DNA of 64,000 nt from Hylemonella sp. (GTDB lineage: Bacteria > Pseudomonadota > Gammaproteobacteria > Burkholderiales > Burkholderiaceae_C): positions 186,001-250,000 of the forward strand of contig NZ_JAPZSV010000001.1 of the NCBI RefSeq assembly GCF_027532185.1. Reading direction: 5' to 3'. Numbering within the stretch: position 1 is the first letter of the stretch; each line of letters opens with the position of its first letter. The position numbers were made by a program, and so were the translations under genes. Shown one piece after another: positions 1-6,739 of the stretch. Below the pieces are notes generated by a model, which ran no database searches, was not told the DNA's origin, and saw nothing but the letters and a program-made list of their open reading frames with translations.

Positions 1-339
1 CTCCACCTCGTCGCCCACCTCCAGCGCATCGCGGATGGCGGTGAAGTGGTGGCTGAACTGGCGAAAACCCAGCGTCACATAAAGCACCAGCACGTTCCAC
101 AGCATGGCCAGGGGCCAGCCCACGAAGGTGCAGAGCAGCCAGTAGACGCCCAGAGCGATCAGCGCGGGCAGCAGCACGGCAAAACCCCAGGCCAGCCAGC
201 CATGCGCGGATTGGCCGGCATCGAGCTTGCGCACCACCCAGCGCATCCAGCTGCGCATGCCTGCATGCACCGCATTGCCGCGCGCCAGAGGGCGCGCCTG
301 TTCGATCAGCAAGGCCAGCAGGAGGGAGAAGAAACTCAT
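1..339 (-). CDS. CobD/CbiB-like inner-membrane protein, N-terminal part (truncated by window edge)
   Basis: The first 113 codons of a minus-strand gene are present; the rest lies outside the window. The start is the ATG at 337-339. The protein opens MSFFSLLLALLIEQARPL and has hydrophobic segments at about residues 1-13, 50-70 and 75-95, with an RQFSHHF stretch after the last one. This opening resembles the CobD/CbiB (AmpE-like) membrane proteins that Burkholderiales carry outside cobalamin clusters. The role of that subgroup is unclear to me, and no other cobalamin gene is visible here. The next gene upstream is a Nudix hydrolase on the same strand, 48 bp away. The assignment rests on the N-terminus only. 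Confidence 0.6.
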   Translation of the reverse strand, partial: MSFFSLLLALLIEQARPLARGNAVHAGMRSWMRWVVRKLDAGQSAHGWLAWGFAVLLPALIALGVYWLLCTFVGWPLAMLWNVLVLYVTLGFRQFSHHFTAIRDALEVGDEVE

Positions 340-387
340 GCCGCGATCATAGCGGCGGCCAAGCGACACGCTGCTTGCGCAGAAGGT

Positions 388-1089
388 TCAGGCCGCCAGG
401 AAGCGGTAAAAATTGCGCAGCATGCCGGCCGTCGCGCCCCAGATGTAGCGTTCGGTGGCGCCGTCCTGCCAGGGCATGGAGAACCATTCGCGCCGCACCC
501 CCTCGAACTCGAAGGTGTGGCGACGGTGATGAGCCGGATCCAGCAAAAAGGACAGGGGCACTTCGAAGACGTCGGCCACCTCGCCCGGGTTGGGCGCCAG
601 CGTGAAGCCGGGCTGCACCCAGGCCACGACCGGCGTGATGACAAAAGCCGTGCCCGTGGTGTAGATGGGCAGGGTGCCCAGCACCTGCACATAGTCGCGC
701 GCCAGGCCCACCTCTTCTTCGGCTTCGCGCAGGGCCGCGTCCACCACATCCGCATCGGTCTCGTCGACCTTGCCGCCGGGAAAGGCGATCTGCCCGGAAT
801 GGTTGGAGAGATGACTGGTGCGCTGGGTCAGCAGCAGCGTGGGCTCGGGCCGCGCCACCAGAGGGACTAGCACGGCGGCCTGGGCGGGCTGGCGCTGGGT
901 GAAGCGCGGCTCGGCCCGCACCTCGGGTTGCCAGTCGGGCGGGGCGGCAAAGCGCTGGCGCAGGAAGTCGGCCTGCAGGCGTTCGGCCGGCACGGCAGGC
1001 AGGTGGCGGTCCACCCCGGCCACCGGCACCTGGCGCGGATCGAAGTTGGGCAGCTTGGACAAAGGGGTGATGTGATCGGACGATGACAT
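388..1089 (-). CDS. CoA pyrophosphatase-type Nudix hydrolase
   Basis: Predicted Nudix hydrolase of the NudL/CoA diphosphatase subgroup, expected to split coenzyme A or similar diphosphates in the cytoplasm. The protein is 233 aa with the start used here. It carries the subgroup signature LLTQRTSHLSNHSGQIAFPG followed by GGKVD and the Nudix helix core REAEEEVGL, which supplies the metal-binding glutamates. I start at the ATG at 1087-1089. A TTG 18 bp further upstream is also in frame but lies inside the T-tract of the rplS terminator. It is the last gene of the minus-strand block behind rplS, separated from it by that terminator. The natural substrate is inferred from family only. Confidence 0.88.
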   Translation of the reverse strand: MSSSDHITPLSKLPNFDPRQVPVAGVDRHLPAVPAERLQADFLRQRFAAPPDWQPEVRAEPRFTQRQPAQAAVLVPLVARPEPTLLLTQRTSHLSNHSGQIAFPGGKVDETDADVVDAALREAEEEVGLARDYVQVLGTLPIYTTGTAFVITPVVAWVQPGFTLAPNPGEVADVFEVPLSFLLDPAHHRRHTFEFEGVRREWFSMPWQDGATERYIWGATAGMLRNFYRFLAA

Positions 1090-1100
1090 CGGGTGCACCA

Positions 1101-1137
1101 AAAACAAAACCGCCCGGGCGCAGGCGCGAGGGCGGTT
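1101..1137 (-). terminator. Rho-independent terminator of the rpsP-rplS operon
   Basis: On the minus strand an 8-bp perfect stem (AACCGCCC / GGGCGGTT, arms at 1130-1137 and 1108-1115) is followed by a T-rich tail TTTTGTTTT. It starts 22 bp after the rplS stop, so it closes the ribosomal operon. Confidence 0.85.
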
Positions 1138-1158
1138 GGGGTCTGGACCGGCTGAGGC

Positions 1159-1536
1159 TTACTCGGCAGCAGCGGCAGACTTGCTGACCAGCTTTTCCTT
1201 GATGCGGGCCGACTTGCCGCTGCGGTCACGCAGGTAGTACAGCTTGGCGCGGCGCACGTCACCACGGCGCTTGACTTCGATGCTGGCGATCAGGGGGCTG
1301 TAGGTCTGGAACGTACGCTCCACGCCTTCGCCGCTGGAGATCTTGCGCACGGTGAAGCCGCTGTTGAGGCCACGGTTGCGCTTGGCGATCACCACGCCTT
1401 CGTAGGCCTGCACGCGCTTGCGGGTGCCTTCGACCACGTTCACGTTCACGATGACGGTGTCACCGGGAGCGAATTCGGGGATGTTCTTGCCCAGGCGGGC
1501 GATTTCCTCTTGCTCGAGGGTCTGGATCAGGTTCAT
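1159..1536 (-). CDS. rplS: 50S ribosomal protein L19
   Basis: Ribosomal protein L19, which sits at the interface of the two ribosomal subunits. The protein is 125 aa, normal for the family. It shows the usual N-terminal helix ([10 protein letters not shown]), the [16 protein letters not shown] strand and the basic [17 protein letters not shown] segment, ending in an Ala-rich tail. It is the last gene of rpsP-rimM-trmD-rplS, the standard bacterial order, and a terminator follows directly. The gap to trmD is 123 bp, the widest in the operon. Confidence 0.98.
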   Translation of the reverse strand: MNLIQTLEQEEIARLGKNIPEFAPGDTVIVNVNVVEGTRKRVQAYEGVVIAKRNRGLNSGFTVRKISSGEGVERTFQTYSPLIASIEVKRRGDVRRAKLYYLRDRSGKSARIKEKLVSKSAAAAE

Positions 1537-1659
1537 GTTTCTACCTTTAAGGATCTTGTCCGCGCGCGGGGCTCACAGGGAACCCGGAGGAAGACCACCA
1601 TGGTCAGCCAGCCGGACAGAGGATCGGGAAGCCCGCCATTGTAGCAGGAAGTACCCGCT

Positions 1660-2406
1660 TCAGGCCAGGGTGGCCAGATAGGCCTCGTCTTGGCGGCTCA
1701 GGCGCCCGGCGGCCCGGGCACGCGCGATCAGCTCCGGGCGCAGCCGCACCGTCAGCGCCAGGCGCTGCTCGCGGCGCCAGCGCTCGATCTGGCCGTGGTG
1801 GCCGGATAGCAGCACCTCGGGCACGCCTTGCCCCTCCCAGCTTTCGGGTCGGGTGTAATGCGGGCAGTCCAGCAGGCCGTCCAGGGCCGGGTTGAAACTG
1901 TCGAGGGCGTGGCTGTCGGCATCCCCCAGCACACCGGGCTGCAGGCGCGCCACGGCGTCGAGCAAGGCCATGGCCGCGATCTCTCCGCCCGAGAGCACGA
2001 AGTCGCCCAGGCTGAGCTGTTCGTCCACATGGTTGTCGATGAAGCGCTGGTCCAGGCCTTCATAACGGCCGCAGACCAGCACGGCGCCATCGCTGGCGGA
2101 CCAGCGCTCGACCTGGGCATGGTCCAGCGGGCGGCCCAGTGGAGAAAACAGGACGACGGGCGCGCGGCTGGTGCGCTGCGCCTGTGCGGCCTGCAGGCAA
2201 CGCGCCAGCGGCTCGGCCATCATGACCATGCCCGGGCCACCCCCAAAGGGACGGTCGTCGACGCGGCGGTAGTTGCCCTCGGCGTGGTCGCGCGGGTTGT
2301 GCAGCTGCACCTGGACCTGGCCGGACTCGTAGGCGCGGCGCGTGATGCCGCTCGTGAGCAGCGGTGCAAACAGTTCAGGGAAAAGCGTGAGGACGTCGAA
2401 GCGCAT
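1660..2406 (-). CDS. trmD: tRNA (guanine-N1-)-methyltransferase
   Basis: SAM-dependent enzyme that makes m1G37 in tRNAs with G36G37, which prevents +1 frameshifting. The protein is 248 aa, the usual length. The SPOUT-fold knot region is visible as [20 protein letters not shown], preceded by [14 protein letters not shown]. The N-terminus [13 protein letters not shown] is typical. It lies 15 bp downstream of rimM and is co-transcribed with it. Confidence 0.97.
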   Translation of the reverse strand: MRFDVLTLFPELFAPLLTSGITRRAYESGQVQVQLHNPRDHAEGNYRRVDDRPFGGGPGMVMMAEPLARCLQAAQAQRTSRAPVVLFSPLGRPLDHAQVERWSASDGAVLVCGRYEGLDQRFIDNHVDEQLSLGDFVLSGGEIAAMALLDAVARLQPGVLGDADSHALDSFNPALDGLLDCPHYTRPESWEGQGVPEVLLSGHHGQIERWRREQRLALTVRLRPELIARARAAGRLSRQDEAYLATLA

Positions 2407-2421
2407 GGACGGCCTGCAGCA

Positions 2422-2985
2422 TCAGTAGTCGGGCTGCCAGTCCACCGTGATCCGCCGCTGCGGCAGGTCCACGGCATCGACGTAGGCCGAGACAAAAGGG
2501 ATCATGCGCTCGGCCGGCTTGCCCTCGTGTTCATGGGCGACGACCAGCACGGTCTGGGGGCCGGTGGACATGAGGTCGCTGACTTGGCCCAGCACCACCC
2601 CCTCGCGATTGACGACGTCCAGGCCGATCAGGTCGATCCAGTAGTACTCGTCCTTGTCGGGCGTGGGAAAGCTGGAACGGGCGACGAAGATCCGGGCGCC
2701 GCGCAGGGCTTCGGCGGCGTCGCGATCCGGCACCTCATGGGCGCTGGCGACCACTGAATCCGAATGGTCCTTGGCTTCCTTGATGGACAGCTGCACCGTG
2801 CCGGTGAACGTCTTGGCCCCCTTCTCGGAGGGCTGCAGAAACCAGCGCCTGGAAGCAAACAGCGCCTCCGGGGAGGCGCTGTAGGGCAGGACCTTGAACC
2901 AGCCCTTGATGCCCCAGGCATCTAGGATGCGCCCGACTTCGATGGCGTCTGCCGGCAGTTCGGCGGCTTCGAGGACGAGCGGCAT
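2422..2985 (-). CDS. rimM: Ribosome maturation factor RimM
   Basis: 16S processing factor that binds S19 and helps mature the 30S head. The protein is 187 aa with the N-terminal RimM domain (VGRILDAWGIKGWFKV) and a C-terminal PRC-barrel (YYWIDLIGLDVVNREG). The C-terminal VDAVDLPQRRITVDW motif is also typical. It is second in the rpsP operon. The 94-bp gap to rpsP holds a short GC-rich repeat element, listed separately. Confidence 0.96.
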   Translation of the reverse strand: MPLVLEAAELPADAIEVGRILDAWGIKGWFKVLPYSASPEALFASRRWFLQPSEKGAKTFTGTVQLSIKEAKDHSDSVVASAHEVPDRDAAEALRGARIFVARSSFPTPDKDEYYWIDLIGLDVVNREGVVLGQVSDLMSTGPQTVLVVAHEHEGKPAERMIPFVSAYVDAVDLPQRRITVDWQPDY

Positions 2986-3029
2986 GGGAACGGTTCAGTC
3001 ACCGCCGGGCAGCCCCCAGATGACTGCGG

Positions 3030-3075
3030 TCCCCTCGGGGGGCAGCGCAGCACGCGAGGCGGCAAGCGTGAGGGT
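3030..3075. repeat. Short GC-rich intergenic element, copy 1 (rpsP-rimM gap)
   Basis: The gap contains the core GGGGGGCAGCG (3037-3047) and, exactly 28 bp later, AGCGTG followed by a GGTCA-like end. The same two blocks with the same spacing recur at 36044-36077. I recognise this layout from memory as a common intergenic element in Comamonadaceae. It is non-coding here. Confidence 0.55.
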
Positions 3076-3079
3076 CAGA

Positions 3080-3334
3080 TCAGGCGGCCTTCTTGGCGGC
3101 AGCCTGCTTGATCAGGCGTTCCACGGTGGGGGAGGCCTGGGCGCCCACGCCTTGCCAGTAGGTCAGGCGGTCCTGGGCGATGCGGATGCTTTCTTCCTTC
3201 TCGGTGGCGATCGGGTTGTAGAAACCGATGCGCTCGATGAAATTGCCATCACGACGGCTGCGCTTGTCGGCCACGACGATATTGAAGAAGGGGCGTGCCT
3301 TGGCGCCGCCGCGGGAGAGTCGAATGACGACCAT
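3080..3334 (-). CDS. rpsP: 30S ribosomal protein S16
   Basis: Ribosomal protein S16, an early-assembly protein of the 30S body. The protein is 84 aa and begins [20 protein letters not shown], the standard S16 opening, followed by the [19 protein letters not shown] motif. It is the first gene of rpsP-rimM-trmD-rplS. A TATAAT hexamer lies about 140 bp upstream, giving an untranslated leader of roughly 130 nt. That leader contains a small CGTAT/ATACG hairpin. Confidence 0.98.
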   Translation of the reverse strand: MVVIRLSRGGAKARPFFNIVVADKRSRRDGNFIERIGFYNPIATEKEESIRIAQDRLTYWQGVGAQASPTVERLIKQAAAKKAA

Positions 3335-3472
3335 GGTTTGTCCTTAGGGTGGATCGGTGACCTGGCGGCCCGTATAAATTAGATACGAACGGAACGCCCT
3401 CACACGATATTTCTTCCGGTGTTTGAGACACGCGACTGACCACCCGGCCAGCGACACACCGAAAAGCCTGCG

Positions 3473-3478
3473 ATTATA
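3473..3478 (-). promoter_or_regulatory. -10 box of the rpsP operon promoter
   Basis: The minus strand reads TATAAT here, a perfect -10 hexamer about 140 bp upstream of rpsP. I could not find a convincing -35 at 16-18 bp. Position and direction fit the rpsP operon; the region is divergent with the acetyltransferase gene. Confidence 0.45.
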
Positions 3479-3501
3479 GCGTTTTCCCCTGATATACCGC
3501 C

Positions 3502-4029
3502 ATGCCCACCATCCGCCCCAGCCGCGAGACCGATATCCCGGCCATCGCCGCCCTCTACGCCGACTACGTGCTGCACAGTACCTGCACCTTCGAAGTCGAC
3601 CCGCCCTCGCCCGCCGAGATGGCCGCGCGTCGCGCCGAGGTGCTGGGCCGAAACCTGCCCTGGCTGGTGCTGGAAAAGGACGACCAGGTCCTAGGCTACG
3701 CCTACTGCAACTGGTTCAAACCCCGTCCGGCCTACCGCTATTCGGCCGAGAACTCGATCTACCTGGCCCCGGCCGCCCAGGGCCGCGGCTGGGGCCGTCT
3801 TCTGCTGGCCGAACTGGCGACCCAGGCCGAAGCCGCCGGCTTGCGCAAACTGATCGCCGTGATTGGCGACTCGGGCAACGCGGCCTCCGTCGGCCTGCAC
3901 CGCCGCCTGGGCTTCGAGCCCGTGGGCACCATACGTTCCTGCGGCTGGAAGTTCGATCGCTGGCTGGACATCGTGCTGATGGAAAAGACCCTGGGTGACG
4001 GGGACCGCATGGCACCGCAGGCACAATGA
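3502..4029 (+). CDS. GNAT acetyltransferase, phosphinothricin N-acetyltransferase (Pat/MnaT) type
   Basis: Predicted cytoplasmic acetyl-CoA-dependent N-acetyltransferase. The protein is 175 aa. Family marks are the N-terminal TIRPSRETDIPAIAALYADYV, the FKPRPAYRYSAENSIYL strand, the acetyl-CoA loop QGRGWGRLLL, and the late NAASVGLHRRLGFEPVG motif with GWKFDRWLDIVLMEK. Relatives act on phosphinothricin or on methionine sulfoximine/sulfone. The true substrate in this organism is not shown by the sequence. The gene overlaps the following TM2 gene by an ATGA junction, suggesting translational coupling. Confidence 0.88.
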   Translation: MPTIRPSRETDIPAIAALYADYVLHSTCTFEVDPPSPAEMAARRAEVLGRNLPWLVLEKDDQVLGYAYCNWFKPRPAYRYSAENSIYLAPAAQGRGWGRLLLAELATQAEAAGLRKLIAVIGDSGNAASVGLHRRLGFEPVGTIRSCGWKFDRWLDIVLMEKTLGDGDRMAPQAQ

Positions 4030-4484
4030 GCCGCATGCTGAAGAACAAGACACTCGCGGCCTGGCTGGCCTTCCTGGGCGGGCCGCTGGGCCTGCACCGC
4101 TTCTACCTGCACGGCCTGGGCGACGTCCTGGGATGGCTGCTGCCCATTCCCACGGCCCTGGGGCTTTACGGCATCGAGCGCGTACTCCAGTACGGCGTGG
4201 ACGACGGCTGGAGCTGGGTCCTGATTCCGCTGCTGGGCTTCAATATCGCGGCCTGTGCGCTCACGGCCATCGTCTACGGTCTGAGCAGTCCGGAAAAATG
4301 GAATGCCCGCCACAACCCGCAGGCGCCGGCCGATGCGCCCGCAGGGCGCACGGGCTGGTTCACCATCGGGGCGGTCGTCTGTGCCTTGCTGATCGGCACC
4401 ACGGCGCTGATGTCCAGCATCGCCTTCAGCTTCCAGCGTTACTTCGAGTACCAGATCGAGGAAGCACGCAAGATCAGTCAGTGA
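4026..4484 (+). CDS. TM2-domain membrane protein
   Basis: Small membrane protein of 152 aa. The N-terminal TM2 unit is clear: a helix AAWLAFLGGPLGLHRFYLHG with the Gly-rich turn, then a second helix to about residue 45. Further hydrophobic segments lie near residues 65-85 and 115-135, so four membrane segments are likely. Function is unknown for this group. It starts inside the acetyltransferase stop codon (ATGA) and is followed within 10 bp by a strong terminator. Confidence 0.75.
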   Translation: MSRMLKNKTLAAWLAFLGGPLGLHRFYLHGLGDVLGWLLPIPTALGLYGIERVLQYGVDDGWSWVLIPLLGFNIAACALTAIVYGLSSPEKWNARHNPQAPADAPAGRTGWFTIGAVVCALLIGTTALMSSIAFSFQRYFEYQIEEARKISQ

Positions 4485-4490
4485 AAAAAG

Positions 4491-4512
4491 AAAAGGGCCT
4501 GCAGGCCCTTTT
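4491..4512. terminator. Bidirectional terminator between the TM2 gene and the phosphate transporter
   Basis: A perfect 9-bp stem AAAAGGGCC / GGCCCTTTT with a TGCA loop has A-rich and T-rich flanks, so it can work on both strands. It sits between two convergent genes. Confidence 0.85.
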
Positions 4513-4535
4513 CTTCTGGATCGGTCGGACCTGCC

Positions 4536-5549
4536 TCAGAAAATGCCCAGGCTGATCCAGTAGGCCACGATGGCCACGAAGGCGCTGGCCGGGATGGTGA
4601 AGACCCAGGCCCAGACGATGTTGCCGGCCACGCCCCAGCGCACCGCGCTGGCTCGCTGCGAGGAGCCCACGCCGACGATGGCACCTGTGATGGTGTGGGT
4701 GGTGGACACTGGGATGCCCAGGCCCGTGGCCAGAAAGAGCGTCAGCGCCCCGCCGGTCTCGGCACAGAAACCACCCACGGGTTTGAGCTTGGTGATCTTC
4801 TGCCCCATGGTCTTGACGATGCGCCAGCCGCCGAACATGGTGCCCAGGCCGATGGCCAGATAGCAACTCAGGACCACCCAGTAGGGCGGCGCCTGGTCGG
4901 TGGACGCCACATAGCCGGTAGCGATCAGCAGCATCCAGATGATGCCGATGGTCTTCTGCGCATCGTTGCCGCCATGGCCCAGGCTGTAGGCGCCGGCAGA
5001 CACAAGCTGCAGACGACGGAACCAGCCGTCCACCCGCGAGGGCGCCGTGCGGCGGAAGAGCCAGGCCACGATGAGCATCATCAGCGAGCCGAGCAGAAAG
5101 CCCAGCGTCGGCGAGACGAAGATGAACACCACGGTCTTGAGGATGCCGGGCAGCAACAACGCATCGGTGCCGGCCTTGCCGATCACCGCCCCCACGATGC
5201 CACCGATCAGCGCATGCGAGGAGCTGCTGGGGATGCCGTAGTACCAGGTGATGAGGTTCCAGGTGATGGCACCCACCAGGGCACCGAAGACCACATGGGT
5301 ATCGACCACCCCCGACTGCACGATGCCCTTGCCCACCATGGCCGCCACGCTGAGGTGGAAGACGAAGATGGCGACGAAGTTGAAAAAGGCGGCAAACAGC
5401 ACGGCCTGACCAGGTCTGAGCACGCCGGTGGAGACGACGGTGGCGATCGAGTTGGCCGCGTCATGAAAGCCGTTCATGAAGTCGAAGGCCAGTGCCAGCA
5501 CCACCAGCATGATGATCACCCAGAGGGCGACTTGCGGAATATTCTCCAT
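4536..5549 (-). CDS. pit: Inorganic phosphate transporter, PiT family
   Basis: Low-affinity phosphate (or metal-phosphate) permease of the inner membrane. The protein is 337 aa, hydrophobic throughout, with about ten predicted membrane segments. It shows the two inverted-repeat signatures of the family: FMNGFHDAANSIATVVSTG near the N-terminus and SLGHGGNDAQKTIGIIWMLL past the middle, plus GIPVSTTHTITGAIVGVGS. It lies 13 bp downstream of a DUF47 gene on the same strand. That pairing is the usual Pit accessory arrangement. Confidence 0.93.
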   Translation of the reverse strand: MENIPQVALWVIIMLVVLALAFDFMNGFHDAANSIATVVSTGVLRPGQAVLFAAFFNFVAIFVFHLSVAAMVGKGIVQSGVVDTHVVFGALVGAITWNLITWYYGIPSSSSHALIGGIVGAVIGKAGTDALLLPGILKTVVFIFVSPTLGFLLGSLMMLIVAWLFRRTAPSRVDGWFRRLQLVSAGAYSLGHGGNDAQKTIGIIWMLLIATGYVASTDQAPPYWVVLSCYLAIGLGTMFGGWRIVKTMGQKITKLKPVGGFCAETGGALTLFLATGLGIPVSTTHTITGAIVGVGSSQRASAVRWGVAGNIVWAWVFTIPASAFVAIVAYWISLGIF

Positions 5550-5562
5550 GCGCAGGTCCGCC

Positions 5563-6210
5563 TCAGGCGTTCTCGAGGACGATGCCCTCGATCACATTGG
5601 CCACGTCCTCGCACTTGTCGGTGACGGTCTCGAGCAGCTCGTAGATGGCCTTGAGCTTGATGACCTCGCGCACGTCGGGCTCCTCGCGAAAGAGCTTGCT
5701 CATGGCGGTGCGCATCACGCGGTCGGCGTCGGATTCGAGGCGGTCGATCTCCTCGCAGGTCTTGAGTGCCGCCTCGGCCGTCTTGGCGTCGCCGATATTG
5801 CCCAGCAGCGACACCGCGTCCTTGAGGCGTTCGCAGCACTTCACGCTGAGTTCGGTCAGGCGGATGATCTCCTCGGTCATGTGGCGCACGTCGTACAGCG
5901 CCATGGTCTCGGTCGCGTCCTGCAGCAGATCGGCCACGTCGTCCATGGTGTTGATCAGGGTGTGGATCTGCTCGCGGTCGATCGGCGTGATGAAGGTCTT
6001 GTGCAGGGCCTTGTTGACCTCGTGCGTGATGCGGTCGGCCGCGCGCTCGGCGTTGTCCACGTCGCGGGTGTACTGTTCGCGCAGGTTGTGGTCGCCGTAA
6101 TGGGCGACCAGCTGGGAGAAGGCACGCGCCGCTTCCACGATGCGGTCCGCGTGCTGGTTGAACATCTCGAAGAAATTGCCGTCGCGCGGCATCAGTTTTC
6201 CGAACAGCAT
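5563..6210 (-). CDS. DUF47 (PhoU-like) phosphate transport accessory protein
   Basis: Helical cytoplasmic protein of 215 aa from the DUF47/PhoU-like family that is regularly paired with Pit transporters and thought to modulate them. The start is the ATG at 6208-6210 (MLFGKLMPRDGNFFEMFNQH). A longer in-frame reading to 6687 runs through the neighbouring membrane-protein gene and is not credible. The motifs HADRIVEAARAF and ADRITHEVNKALHKTFITPI, then the DREQI helix, match the family. It probably forms a two-gene operon with the transporter. Confidence 0.9.
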   Translation of the reverse strand: MLFGKLMPRDGNFFEMFNQHADRIVEAARAFSQLVAHYGDHNLREQYTRDVDNAERAADRITHEVNKALHKTFITPIDREQIHTLINTMDDVADLLQDATETMALYDVRHMTEEIIRLTELSVKCCERLKDAVSLLGNIGDAKTAEAALKTCEEIDRLESDADRVMRTAMSKLFREEPDVREVIKLKAIYELLETVTDKCEDVANVIEGIVLENA

Positions 6211-6293
6211 GGCGAACTCCGGGGGTGTCGGTTTTATGACAAATTGATGAAAGCCGGGCAGTGTAACCGCTGCCCGTCGCGCCCGGTCTGGGC

Positions 6294-6662
6294 TCAGGCG
6301 CTGCGGAAGATGAAGTACACGGCGCCCACCATGCACAGCGCAGCCCAGAGGTAATCCAGCTTGAAGGGCTCCTTCAGGTAGAACATGGCGAAGGGCACGA
6401 AGACGCTGAGCGTGATGACCTCCTGCACGATCTTGAGCTGGCCGACCGTGAAGCCAGCCTGCTGGAAGCCGATGCGGTTGGCCGGCACCTGGAACATGTA
6501 CTCGAACAGGGCGATGCCCCAGCTCACCAGCGCTGCCCAATACCAGGGTGCCGTCGCCAGGTTCTTCAGATGCCCGTACCAGGCAAAGGTCATGAAGACG
6601 TTGCTGGCGAGAAGCAAGAGGATGGTCTGCACAGAAAACGGCAGGGACTGGAGGGTGCTCAT
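6294..6662 (-). CDS. DUF486 small multidrug-transporter-like membrane protein
   Basis: Protein of 122 aa with four hydrophobic helices at about residues 8-25, 38-55, 72-92 and 100-118. The segments FMTFAWYGHLKNL, ANRIGFQQAGFTVGQLKI and FYLKEPFKLDYLWA are characteristic of the DUF486 family, which is related to drug/metabolite transporters. No substrate is known. It is read on the minus strand between the acnB terminator and the DUF47 gene, with no obvious operon partner. Confidence 0.85.
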   Translation of the reverse strand: MSTLQSLPFSVQTILLLLASNVFMTFAWYGHLKNLATAPWYWAALVSWGIALFEYMFQVPANRIGFQQAGFTVGQLKIVQEVITLSVFVPFAMFYLKEPFKLDYLWAALCMVGAVYFIFRSA

Positions 6663-6685
6663 GAGCCGGGATTATCCGTGCGGGC

Positions 6686-6719
6686 AAGAAAAAAGCCCTG
6701 CGGCGCTGCCGCAGGGCTT
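6686..6719 (-). terminator. Rho-independent terminator of acnB
   Basis: A perfect 12-bp stem (AAGCCCTGCGGC / GCCGCAGGGCTT) with a 3-nt loop is followed on the minus strand by TTTTTTCTT. It lies 20 bp after the acnB stop codon. Confidence 0.92.
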
Positions 6720-6739
6720 GCCGCCAGAGGCGGTGAGGA

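Noticed and set aside
5563-6687. Long 374-codon reading that would join the DUF47 protein to an N-terminal extension
   Set aside because: The extension is out of frame with the DUF486 gene it overlaps and has no homology-like features; the DUF47 start at 6210 is clear.
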